Of a stretch of DNA of 64,000 bases, positions 27,463 through 35,062 are shown in pieces. The first letter of the stretch is position 1; each line of letters begins with the position of its first letter. The notes below the pieces were generated by a model that saw only the letters and a list, made by a program, of their open reading frames with translations, was not told the DNA's origin and ran no database searches. The position numbers and the translations under genes are program-made. This stretch comes from Chloroflexota bacterium (GTDB lineage: Bacteria > Chloroflexota > Anaerolineae > Aggregatilineales > Phototrophicaceae): the NCBI GenBank assembly GCA_028875245.1, contig JAPPEU010000011.1:97822-161821 (forward strand), in the 5' to 3' direction.

Positions 27463-27870
27463 TTATTGAAGGAAATTGCTAATGCGCGTCGCCAGCGCGT
27501 CTAAGTCGTTCAGTTGGCACTCCCATATAGTTTCTGTTTGCCAACCGCTCTCATGAAGCAAAGATAGATTTCGTCTGTCTCGGTCGCTGTTCCGTTCTAT
27601 TTTGGATACCCAATAATCGCGATTTGTTTCTGGAATCCTAACCTTCGCGCAGTTGGCATGATTGTGCCAGAAACAGCCGTTAACGAAGATGACCTTGCGT
27701 CGTGAAGGGAATACTAAGTCGGGACGTCCGGGTAGATCCTTGCGATGCAAACGGTATCTGTAGCCTAAACCGTGAACGAGGCGACGTACGGTGAGTTCAG
27801 GTTTCGTGTCTTTCGACTGTACCCGCGCCATGATTCGGCTACGAACTTCTGGAGAAACTTTGTCAGTCAT
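27463..27870 (-). CDS. vsr: Very-short-patch-repair endonuclease (Vsr)
   Basis: 135 aa. Vsr nicks next to T in T:G mismatches that arise by deamination of 5-methylcytosine. Family motifs are clear: RSRIMARVQSKDTKPE, LPGRPDLVFPSRRKVIFVNG and CFWHNH, then a C-terminal WECQL. The ATG overlaps the preceding stop (TGATG), so it is coupled to the endonuclease gene. Its place in an operon with a C5-cytosine methylase fits the known role. The sequence is visibly lower in GC than the region outside the cassette. Confidence 0.95.
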   Translation of the reverse strand: MTDKVSPEVRSRIMARVQSKDTKPELTVRRLVHGLGYRYRLHRKDLPGRPDLVFPSRRKVIFVNGCFWHNHANCAKVRIPETNRDYWVSKIERNSDRDRRNLSLLHESGWQTETIWECQLNDLDALATRISNFLQ

Positions 27871-28601
27871 CAAATGAACTCAATCCAGTTTTGGTCAAAT
27901 CCCACATAACTGATTATGTCTTCAGGGTCTAACAATGGCACGTTCGGTACTATCCTAAAGCGACGAGCGGAGGGTGGCACATCGCGCAGAACCGTGAACT
28001 GACTGCCATGAAACTGCCACGTGAATCTATGTGTACCCGTCATCTTATGGTGTCCCGCCAAATTGTTCTTGGCAGTATATGACCACTCGTATTCTTCTGG
28101 GACAAATCGGACTGCCTCCTCTTCAAACAACACAAATTCTCTCGTTTCAATGTTGCGTACAAGTACCACGACCCGTAGGTCATCGTGCTCGCCCAAAGCT
28201 TCATTGACTCGGGCATTCCAGATTTCAAGAACCGCGCGCCCAGTTGCAGAAATGTCAGCGTGAGCGTTTTCAAGTCCCGCCGAATAATCCGGTGAATTCC
28301 TGCCCGAAATCAGTCTCAAGCGTTCCTTAGTGAATGGGGTCTTGTCTTTCACCGTCTTCACTGACCAAGCGCAACCATTCCACTCAACGTCAGCAACGCC
28401 AAGAGGACGCGACCGATGTACGCCACCTATACTATTGGCAAATATTGTGCCAAAGTCGTTGCCTTCTAGATCTCCCATTCCTATAGCCAAGCGGTGCACA
28501 ATCTGTTTCGCCATCTTTTCGACAACGAAATCAGGAATCTCTCCCAATGGGTAGGGATCGTTACGACGCGGACGGTTTCCCCGTAAACGTATGTTGCTCA
28601 A
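27870..28601 (-). CDS. Putative type II restriction endonuclease
   Basis: 243 aa, no family firmly recognised. It is called an endonuclease from position and one motif: between a C5 methylase and vsr, with GVADVEWNGCAWSVKTVK at ~68-85 reading as a PD-(D/E)xK variant (Asp71, then SVK at 80-82). The start is a TTG at 28601 that overlaps the methylase end by 41 bases; AAAGG lies about 14 bases upstream. A later start at Met30 would remove the basic N-terminus but keep the motif. If the call is right, it cuts the same site that the methylase protects. Confidence 0.7.
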   Translation of the reverse strand: MSNIRLRGNRPRRNDPYPLGEIPDFVVEKMAKQIVHRLAIGMGDLEGNDFGTIFANSIGGVHRSRPLGVADVEWNGCAWSVKTVKDKTPFTKERLRLISGRNSPDYSAGLENAHADISATGRAVLEIWNARVNEALGEHDDLRVVVLVRNIETREFVLFEEEAVRFVPEEYEWSYTAKNNLAGHHKMTGTHRFTWQFHGSQFTVLRDVPPSARRFRIVPNVPLLDPEDIISYVGFDQNWIEFI

Positions 28602-29574
28602 TGTGATCTACCAGCCTTTCTATGACAGCCTGCACCATCGGAACTGGGACGGCATTGCCAGTTTGTTTGCGAGTTTGCGCGTCGGTGCAGACAATTTGCC
28701 AGTCGTCGGGGAAGCCCTGCAATCTCAACTGTTCACGAGGTGTCAAGCGCCTAATACCGTCGACGAGCAAGTAATTGTGAGACGCACCAGCCCGCAACGC
28801 ACAAGACCACTCATGACTTGAGACGTTTCCGCCTTTGTTTTCGTGCCAGATCGATGGAGAAACGGACGCTCTGTGAGCTTCCTGCCTCTTGTTCCTAATG
28901 TATTCTGAAACATAGTAGGACTCAGGAGGCTCTTCCTCAAGAATATCAGCTAGCGGCTTCATTTGGACTGGGTTCGTCGGCCAGCAAAAAGAGGAGAAGG
29001 GCTTCAGTGACGCGACAATTATCGTGCGTTCTCGCTTTTGAGGGAGGCCAAAGTTTAAGGCGTTGAGGATTCTGGAGTCAACTGAATATCCCATCTTGGA
29101 AATGTCATCAAGAATTCGTTGCAGTACAAGCCCTTTGCTGATCGTCGACAACTGCTTTACATTTTCGAGTACGATTCCGACGGGGCGTTTTACTTCAATG
29201 AACTTTAGCAACTCGAAAAAAAGCGTGCCTCTGGGATCTGCGAACCCGCGCTGCCGACCGATTATCGAAAAGGGCTGGCAAGGAAACCCTGCAAAAAGCA
29301 AATCAAAGTCTGGAACTTCAAGTGGCGAGATTGAAGTAATGTCAGTCCAGGGTCTCAATCCGAAATTCTTTTCGTACGCGAGTCGCGCATGCTCGTCTAT
29401 GTCGCAAGCAAAAACAACAGGCAAACCTACATTGCGAGCAGCAACATGAAACCCGCCTATTCCGCAAAATAGGTCAGCGCAACGCAACGCACTTCGATCT
29501 TCCGACCTGTGGACCTTTACAACACCAAACGGCGATTGGTTCACGTCATCAGAATGTCCGTTCATACGGAGCAT
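28561..29574 (-). CDS. DNA (cytosine-5-)-methyltransferase
   Basis: 337 aa, complete set of C5 methylase motifs: I DLFCGIGGF (~35-43), IV GFPCQPFS with catalytic Cys99, VI ENVKQL, VIII QKRERT, IX RRLTPREQLRLQGFP, and X TGNAVPVPM. The target-recognition region between VIII and IX is short, so a 4-6 base site is likely. The ATG at 29574 follows GTGGAGTGAGG. It is first gene of a three-gene minus-strand operon with the endonuclease and vsr. Confidence 0.96.
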   Translation of the reverse strand: MLRMNGHSDDVNQSPFGVVKVHRSEDRSALRCADLFCGIGGFHVAARNVGLPVVFACDIDEHARLAYEKNFGLRPWTDITSISPLEVPDFDLLFAGFPCQPFSIIGRQRGFADPRGTLFFELLKFIEVKRPVGIVLENVKQLSTISKGLVLQRILDDISKMGYSVDSRILNALNFGLPQKRERTIIVASLKPFSSFCWPTNPVQMKPLADILEEEPPESYYVSEYIRNKRQEAHRASVSPSIWHENKGGNVSSHEWSCALRAGASHNYLLVDGIRRLTPREQLRLQGFPDDWQIVCTDAQTRKQTGNAVPVPMVQAVIERLVDHIEQHTFTGKPSAS

Positions 29575-29666
29575 GGGTAAACCTCACTCCACGATCTTAA
29601 CGAACAATTGTACTATTGTCAAACGCATTTTTGGGCAATTTCCACGGTCCATGTAGACGACGTGCC

Positions 29667-31340
29667 TCACCCCGGCGTCCACGCTCTTGGCGCGATCCCC
29701 TCGACACTCGTTTTCACATCAATGACGACCGGGCGCTCGGCGGCGAAGGCGCGCTCCAGAGCGCTCCCGATTTCGCTCGGCTTCGTCACCGTCAAGCCCA
29801 GGCAGCCGAAGGATTCGGCGATGGCGGCGAAATCCGTATCCTCGAAGAGCCAGAGCTCGTCCGAGCCGGTTGTCGTCCCGCCGTAGATCGCTTCCACGCC
29901 GTCGCGCTCTTGATTGAGCGAGTGGTTGTTGTTGACGAGGGTGACGGTGTTGATGCCGCAGCGGATGGCCGTCTCCAGCTCGGCGATGTGATACCAGATG
30001 CCGCCGTCGCCGGTGAAGCAGAGCACGGGACGCGCCGGCGCCGCGCATTTGGCGCCAATGGCCGCCGGCAGCCCCCAGCCCAGCGAGCCCGAGCAGCGGA
30101 TGTACGACTGCGTCGGATGGCGGAGATCAAGCATGGCGCCGGTCCAGACGCCGGAATGCCCGGTGTCGGATACGAGGATGGCATCGGCCGGCAGATGCTC
30201 GCTCAACGCTTTGCAGAGCCGCTCCGGGCGCATCGGCCGCTCGTCAGAACTGTAATGCCGGTCAACCTCATCCCACCAGGCGGCGACGCATTCTTGAACC
30301 CAGGCGATCCATTCGCTGCGCGCTGGCGCGGCATCAGCGGTCGCGAGCATCTGACGCAGGGTGGCGCGCGCGTCGCCGTGCAAGCCGACTGAAATCGCGT
30401 AGTTGCGCCCGATCTCTTCCGGGTTGATATCGAGTTGGATGACCGCAGCGCCGGGCGGCGGGATGCTGTAGTTGTTGGTGAGCTGCCCGCCGGTGTGGCT
30501 GCCGATGTAGAAGAGCAAATCGGCTTCGCAGACGATTTGATTGGCACAGGCGCGCGAATAAGAACCGGGCAGGCCGACCGCCAGCGGATGATCAGCCGGG
30601 AACATGGCTTTGGCGTTGAGCGCGGTGGCGACCGGGATCGAGAGCTGCTCGGCCAGCGCGATGAGCTCGGCGCGGGCATCCGACGCGGTTACGCCGCCGC
30701 CAGCCACAATCACCGGCTTTTGCGCCCGCGCCAGCAAGTCAAGCGCATCGTTGATCGACTCCTGATCGGCGCTTGGGCGGAAAGGCGGCAGCGCCGCGAA
30801 TTGCTCCTCAACGACAACTTCCAGGTCCGCTTCCACATTAACCACCCCGCCGCCGTCGATGCCTTGCAAGTCCAGATGACTTGGGCCTGGCGTGCCGCTG
30901 GTCGCGGCGCGAAAGGCTTGCCGCAGATGGTGGGAGAGTTCCTCGGCCCGGGCGACGTAGGCGCTGTAATCGGTGACCGCCGAGAAGGGCGCCATGTGAT
31001 CGACTTCTTGATAGGCGTGACGCAACTGATGGCGCTGATGCTCGCGGCCGGTGATGGCAACCACCGGCGAGCACGACAGCCAGGCGTCTTGCAAACCGGC
31101 AGCCAAGTTTACGGCGCCGACCGACTGGGCCATGCACAGACCCGGCGCGCGTTTGACGCGGGCGTAGGCATCGGCCATGTAGGCGGCGGCTTTTTCGCCA
31201 TGCGTTTGCACGCGTTTGATGCCCAGGTACTCCATTTCCATCAATGCGCGCGGCGCGATATAAGGCATGAAGAAGACGTGGCTGATGCCATAGCCATGAA
31301 CCGTATCCGCCAGTAGTTTGCCGCCTGTCATCCTGGGCAT
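29667..31340 (-). CDS. Thiamine pyrophosphate-dependent enzyme (acetolactate synthase-like)
   Basis: 557 aa, three-domain TPP enzyme. The N-terminal pyrimidine-binding domain has THGEKAAAYMADAYAR (Glu activator), the middle domain KPVIVAGGGV, and the C-terminal domain GDGGIWYHIAELETAIR with VNNN, i.e. the GDG-NN cofactor motif. GWGLPAAIGAKCA precedes it, as in decarboxylases and synthases of 2-keto acids. The exact substrate (acetolactate, sulfopyruvate, oxalyl-CoA and others share the fold) cannot be told. GAGGAG lies eight bases before the ATG. It is divergent from the sugar importer operon and may share that control region. Confidence 0.88.
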   Translation of the reverse strand: MPRMTGGKLLADTVHGYGISHVFFMPYIAPRALMEMEYLGIKRVQTHGEKAAAYMADAYARVKRAPGLCMAQSVGAVNLAAGLQDAWLSCSPVVAITGREHQRHQLRHAYQEVDHMAPFSAVTDYSAYVARAEELSHHLRQAFRAATSGTPGPSHLDLQGIDGGGVVNVEADLEVVVEEQFAALPPFRPSADQESINDALDLLARAQKPVIVAGGGVTASDARAELIALAEQLSIPVATALNAKAMFPADHPLAVGLPGSYSRACANQIVCEADLLFYIGSHTGGQLTNNYSIPPPGAAVIQLDINPEEIGRNYAISVGLHGDARATLRQMLATADAAPARSEWIAWVQECVAAWWDEVDRHYSSDERPMRPERLCKALSEHLPADAILVSDTGHSGVWTGAMLDLRHPTQSYIRCSGSLGWGLPAAIGAKCAAPARPVLCFTGDGGIWYHIAELETAIRCGINTVTLVNNNHSLNQERDGVEAIYGGTTTGSDELWLFEDTDFAAIAESFGCLGLTVTKPSEIGSALERAFAAERPVVIDVKTSVEGIAPRAWTPG

Positions 31341-31528
31341 GTCGCTCGCTCCTCACTGCGTAACAATAATGGTGGAGATTAACGCCGAATCGCCGCCCGC
31401 GCCAATGGTTGCTTTTGATGGCGGGCGCGCCGCCCGCGTGTTATCATTTGCGCGGCCGTCGGTCGCGTCACCGGGCTGCGCTTTTAGGAAAGTCAACGAT
31501 TGAAACGCGGGAAATCAGGCAAGGGAAT

Positions 31529-31557
31529 TTGACAGACGCGGCTTTTCTGGTTACACT
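31529..31557 (+). promoter_or_regulatory. Sigma70-type promoter of first importer operon
   Basis: -35 TTGACA (consensus) at 31529-31534, 17-base spacer, -10 TACACT at 31552-31557. Predicted transcript start lies about 31564, just before the candidate operator. Confidence 0.65.
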
Positions 31558-31567
31558 CAGCTATAGG

Positions 31568-31582
31568 TTAATCGGTTTAGCA
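31568..31582 (+). promoter_or_regulatory. Candidate LacI-family operator, copy 1
   Basis: TTAATCGGTTTAGCA, an imperfect palindrome centred on CG (AANCGNTT core, as in LacI-family sites). AATCGGTTNAGCA recurs at 39772-39784 before the GH88 gene. Its position just after the -10 box suits repression. Confidence 0.5.
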
Positions 31583-31705
31583 TTTGCAGCGTCGGCCCGT
31601 AGCGCATGGCAGCGCAGAGCGGGACTTTAGTATAGAAGGAGGCGCGGTGCGTATTATCGGCAATACCAAGCGACTATACAGCAGATCTATTTTGAGGAGA
31701 ATAAC

Positions 31706-33073
31706 ATGACAGAAAGAAATGAGAAGCAGGTCAGCCGGCGCGACATGCTGAAGATGCTGGGCGGCAGCGCTGCCGGCCTCAGCATGGCGAAAATCGCTGG
31801 CTTGGGCGGCAGTGCCGCGGCGCTGTTGCAGGGCATGCCGGCTGGCGCGCAGGCGAAAGTCGAAATCTGGACCGGTTTTGGGCAGGGGCGTATGGCGGAC
31901 GCCATGCAAGGCGCAATCGACAATTTCGCCGTTGAGAATCCCGAATTCGCCCCCGAGCACATTATCGTTCCCTGGGGCGAAATCCATGATCGCGTGATCG
32001 CCGCCACCTCGGCCGGTTCGCCGCCCGATGCCTATCGCGGCTGGGCTTGGATCGTCGGCGACGCCGCCATCGGCGCCTTGACAAACTTGCAGCCTTATGT
32101 CGATGCGCAGGATGTCGACTTGATGGACTTCTGGCCCGCGACGCTCAATCAAATGAAGTACCAGGGCGATGTGCACGCGATGAGCATCTCGACCATCGTC
32201 AACTTCATGTATTACAACAAGGATCGCATGAGAGAGGGCGGCTTGGATCCAGACAGCCCGCCGACGTCGATCGCCGATCTGGACGCGATGGGCGCGGAGC
32301 TTGATGATATCGCCGACGATGGCGAAATCCTGCGTCTTGGCTTTTCGCCGACGCTGCCGAACGCGCAAGTCTGGGATTGGGGCGCGGCTTTTGGCAGCCA
32401 ATACTGGGACGAGGCGGAGGGCAATATCGCCCTTGACGAAGAAGCCTGGGTCGAGCTTCTGAACTGGTACAAGAGTTACGGCGACAGATTCGGCGTCGAA
32501 AACCTGGCCGCCTACCGCTCAACTTACGGCGGCAACGGCTTTGGGCGCAACTCGCCGCAAGGCATCTACTACACCGGTTTGATCAGCTTCTGGGTGATTG
32601 GCAGCTGGCTCTTCAACGACATGGGTGAATATGGACCGGATGTCGATTTCGGCGTCGCGCCAATCCCGACCCGGGAGGGCGCCGACGATGCCACGCCGGG
32701 CACATCCATCGGCAACATGTATTTCGTGCCCGCCAATTGCGCCAACCCCGACGGCGGCTTCGCCTTTGCCAACTATATGAGTTCGTCGCCCTACGTGGCG
32801 ATCAACAAGGCGCTGCCGGACAGCGTAATGCCCTCGCGCCCGTCGTTGGCCACCCTGCCGGAAGTCGAAGAAGAAGGCGCCTGGACGGTCCTGGCGCGTG
32901 ATGAGATCCTGCCCAACACGCTGGAGAGACCGAGCTTCCCCGGCAACGGCTTCCTGGGCGGCGCATTGAATGAGGCGGTCGACCATGTCATGTTCAACGA
33001 CGCCGACCCGGCGGAAGTGATCGCCGATGCGGTCGCGCGTTCACGCCGCGAGGTTGAGCGGATGCGGGGTTAG
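31706..33073 (+). CDS. CUT1-type ABC sugar-binding protein, Tat-exported
   Basis: 455 aa. The N-terminus has a twin-arginine signal (SRRDMLKMLGG) followed by a long Ala/Gly-rich hydrophobic stretch, so export is by Tat. The mature part starts near AKVEIWTGFGQG and has the typical family-1 binding-protein layout, with the inter-lobe segments WVIGSWLFNDMG and FGVAPIPTREG. GAGGAG precedes the ATG. It is first gene of an operon with two permeases, a GroEL-like gene and a PhyH gene. The nearby GH88 and LacI genes suggest a uronate-containing oligosaccharide as ligand. Confidence 0.92.
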   Translation: MTERNEKQVSRRDMLKMLGGSAAGLSMAKIAGLGGSAAALLQGMPAGAQAKVEIWTGFGQGRMADAMQGAIDNFAVENPEFAPEHIIVPWGEIHDRVIAATSAGSPPDAYRGWAWIVGDAAIGALTNLQPYVDAQDVDLMDFWPATLNQMKYQGDVHAMSISTIVNFMYYNKDRMREGGLDPDSPPTSIADLDAMGAELDDIADDGEILRLGFSPTLPNAQVWDWGAAFGSQYWDEAEGNIALDEEAWVELLNWYKSYGDRFGVENLAAYRSTYGGNGFGRNSPQGIYYTGLISFWVIGSWLFNDMGEYGPDVDFGVAPIPTREGADDATPGTSIGNMYFVPANCANPDGGFAFANYMSSSPYVAINKALPDSVMPSRPSLATLPEVEEEGAWTVLARDEILPNTLERPSFPGNGFLGGALNEAVDHVMFNDADPAEVIADAVARSRREVERMRG

Positions 33074-33087
33074 CGGCTTCAAAGGAT

Positions 33088-33215
33088 TGTAGGGGCGTTT
33101 CGCTGAAACGCCCGCTGAAGCCAAGCCCACCCCCGGCCCCTCCCCGAAGCATCAGGGAGGGGAGCCAGATGGAGAAGTCCTTCCCTCTTTATGGGGGAAG
33201 GATCTAGGATGGGGG
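33088..33215. repeat. Palindromic repeat plus composite element, copy 3 (tailless)
   Basis: TGTAGGGGCGTTTCGCTGAA with a complementary end at 33088-33113, then CCCACCCCCGGCCCCTCCCC and GAAGCATCAGGGAGGGG at 33124-33165, and a closing block TATGGGGGAAGGATCTAGG. It lies inside the operon between the binding-protein and permease genes and runs up to, or into, the permease start. Confidence 0.65.
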
Positions 33216-34153
33216 GTATTGCGAGATTATCCATGTTCAAGCTGAAGCGCGACCCCGCCGACCAACCGAATAGCTGGCGCACGGACAATCTCCCGGCTTG
33301 GGGCTTGTTCTTTGTCGCGCCTTGGATCATCGGCTTCGTCGCCTTTACCGTTTATCCCTTTTTCGCCTCGCTTTATTACAGCTTCACCAATTTCAACATC
33401 ATCAATCTTACGCCGCGCTGGATCGGGCTGGATAATTATGTCGAGCTCTTCACCGCTGACCCGCTGTTTTGGACATCAATCAGCAACTCGATACGATACG
33501 CCGCCCTGCTGCTTGTCTTCGCCACCGTATTTGACATCTTCATCGCTTATTTGCTGAGCCAGGACGTTAAATTTCTGTCGATCTACCGCACGATTTTCTT
33601 CTTCCCGGTGCTGGTGCCGGTGGTGGCGGCCAGCTTAACCTGGATCTGGATTCTGAATCCGCGCTTCGGCTTGATGAACGGCTTGCTCGATTTGATCGGC
33701 ATCAAGGGACCGAACTGGCTGGCGTCGCCGAACACGGCGATGTACGCGCTTATTTTCATCGGCGTCTGGGGCAGCGGACGCCAGGTTATCGTCTACCTCT
33801 CCGGCTTCAACGATATTCCGCGGCAGCTGTACGAGGCGGCTGATATCGACGGCGCCTCGGGCTTGCAGAAATTCTGGCGCATCACGCTGCCATTGCTCTC
33901 GCCGCAGATTTTCTTCAATGTTGTTACGCTTATCATCTTTTCTCTGCAATCATTCTCCGAGGTCTACATCATGACGCAGGGCGGGCCAGCAAATTCGACT
34001 CTGCTTTATGCCGTCAATCTGTACAACCGCGCCTTCCGCGATTACGCCATGGGCTACGCCTCGGCGCTGGCCTGGATCATGTTCCTGCTCATCCTGGCTT
34101 TGACCTTGCTTATTTTCAAATTCTTGAGCGGACGCGTCATCTATGAGCGCTAG
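33209..34153 (+). CDS. CUT1 ABC sugar importer permease (MalF type)
   Basis: 314 aa from the ATG at 33209 (AAGGA six bases upstream). That site is part of a dispersed repeat, so an ATG at 33233 (MFKLKRDPAD) remains possible. Six hydrophobic spans are visible, beginning WGLFFVAPWIIGFVAF. The EAA loop that contacts the ATPase reads YEAADIDGASGLQKFWRITLPLL. It pairs with the MalG-type permease 14 bases downstream. No ATPase gene is in the operon. Confidence 0.93.
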   Translation: MGGIARLSMFKLKRDPADQPNSWRTDNLPAWGLFFVAPWIIGFVAFTVYPFFASLYYSFTNFNIINLTPRWIGLDNYVELFTADPLFWTSISNSIRYAALLLVFATVFDIFIAYLLSQDVKFLSIYRTIFFFPVLVPVVAASLTWIWILNPRFGLMNGLLDLIGIKGPNWLASPNTAMYALIFIGVWGSGRQVIVYLSGFNDIPRQLYEAADIDGASGLQKFWRITLPLLSPQIFFNVVTLIIFSLQSFSEVYIMTQGGPANSTLLYAVNLYNRAFRDYAMGYASALAWIMFLLILALTLLIFKFLSGRVIYER

Positions 34154-34167
34154 GATGGGACTTTAGC

Positions 34168-35058
34168 ATGGCAGTTTTGCAGCCGGCCGCGTCTGGTCGC
34201 CGCGACATGACCGACGAAGAGCGCAATTACCTGCTTCTGCAGCGCGCGCGTTCCCTCATCAAGCATGCCGTTTTGATCACCTTCGGCATCGCCTTCATGC
34301 TGCCCTTCGTCTGGATGATCAGTTCCTCTGTCAAGCCGAACATCGACATATTTGAGATTCCGGTGCGCTTGATTCCCAAGTCGCTGCGTCTCGAGAATTA
34401 CATCGACGCCACCAACGCCATTCCCTTCTGGCAATACTTGTGGAATTCCACCTATTACACCATCTTCGCCACCATCGGCGCCGTGCTGTCCAACACCTTC
34501 ATCGCCTACGGTTTCGCGCGCGTGCGCTGGCGGGGGCGCAATGTGCTCTTCATCATCGTCATCGCTACCATGATGCTGCCCTTCCAGGTGCGCATGATCC
34601 CGCTCTACATCTTGTTCGCCCGCATCGGCTGGCTGAACAGCTTCCTGCCCTTGATCGTGCCGAATTTCTTCGGCAACGCATTCTACATTTTCCTGATGCG
34701 CCAATTCATGATGACGCTGCCAAAAGAGTTGGATGACGCCGCGCGCATCGACGGCGCCAGCGAATGGGGTATTTTCTGGCGGATAGCGGTGCCGCTTTCC
34801 AAGCCGGCCATCCTGACCGTCGCCATCTTCGAGATCATCCACACCTGGCACGACTTCATCGGGCCGCTGGTCTATCTGCGGCATCCGACCAAATACACGC
34901 TGTCAATCGGCTTGCGTCTCTATTTCACGCAATACGGCGCCGAATGGGGCTTGCTGATGGCGGCGGCGGCCATGTTCACAATACCGATGGTGATCTTCTT
35001 CTTCCTCGCGCAGCGCTCCTTCATTGAAGGCATCACCTTAACCGGGCTCAAAGGCTAG
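34168..35058 (+). CDS. CUT1 ABC sugar importer permease (MalG type)
   Basis: 296 aa, six spans. The EAA loop is DDAARIDGASEWGIFWRIAVPL and the C-terminus FIEGITLTGLKG is the classic MalG ending. ATG at 34168; an internal ATG 13 codons later is also possible. It forms the channel with the permease upstream. Four bases separate its stop from the GroEL-like gene, so that gene is co-transcribed. Confidence 0.94.
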   Translation: MAVLQPAASGRRDMTDEERNYLLLQRARSLIKHAVLITFGIAFMLPFVWMISSSVKPNIDIFEIPVRLIPKSLRLENYIDATNAIPFWQYLWNSTYYTIFATIGAVLSNTFIAYGFARVRWRGRNVLFIIVIATMMLPFQVRMIPLYILFARIGWLNSFLPLIVPNFFGNAFYIFLMRQFMMTLPKELDDAARIDGASEWGIFWRIAVPLSKPAILTVAIFEIIHTWHDFIGPLVYLRHPTKYTLSIGLRLYFTQYGAEWGLLMAAAAMFTIPMVIFFFLAQRSFIEGITLTGLKG

Positions 35059-35062
35059 CGGC

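Larger units (their letters stand above)
31341..31705. other. Divergent control region between TPP enzyme and importer operon
   Basis: 365 bases without a gene. The right half holds the promoter and candidate operator of the importer; the left half is unremarkable apart from the GC-rich inverted sequence GGCGGGCGCGCCGCCCGC at about 31419-31436. Confidence 0.55.

Noticed and set aside
27448..29666. Attachment-site duplication of the tRNA-Lys 3' end around the restriction-modification cassette
   Set aside because: I looked for a second copy of the tRNA 3' end at 29575-29666 and see none; no integrase is present. Only the position next to the tRNA remains suggestive.
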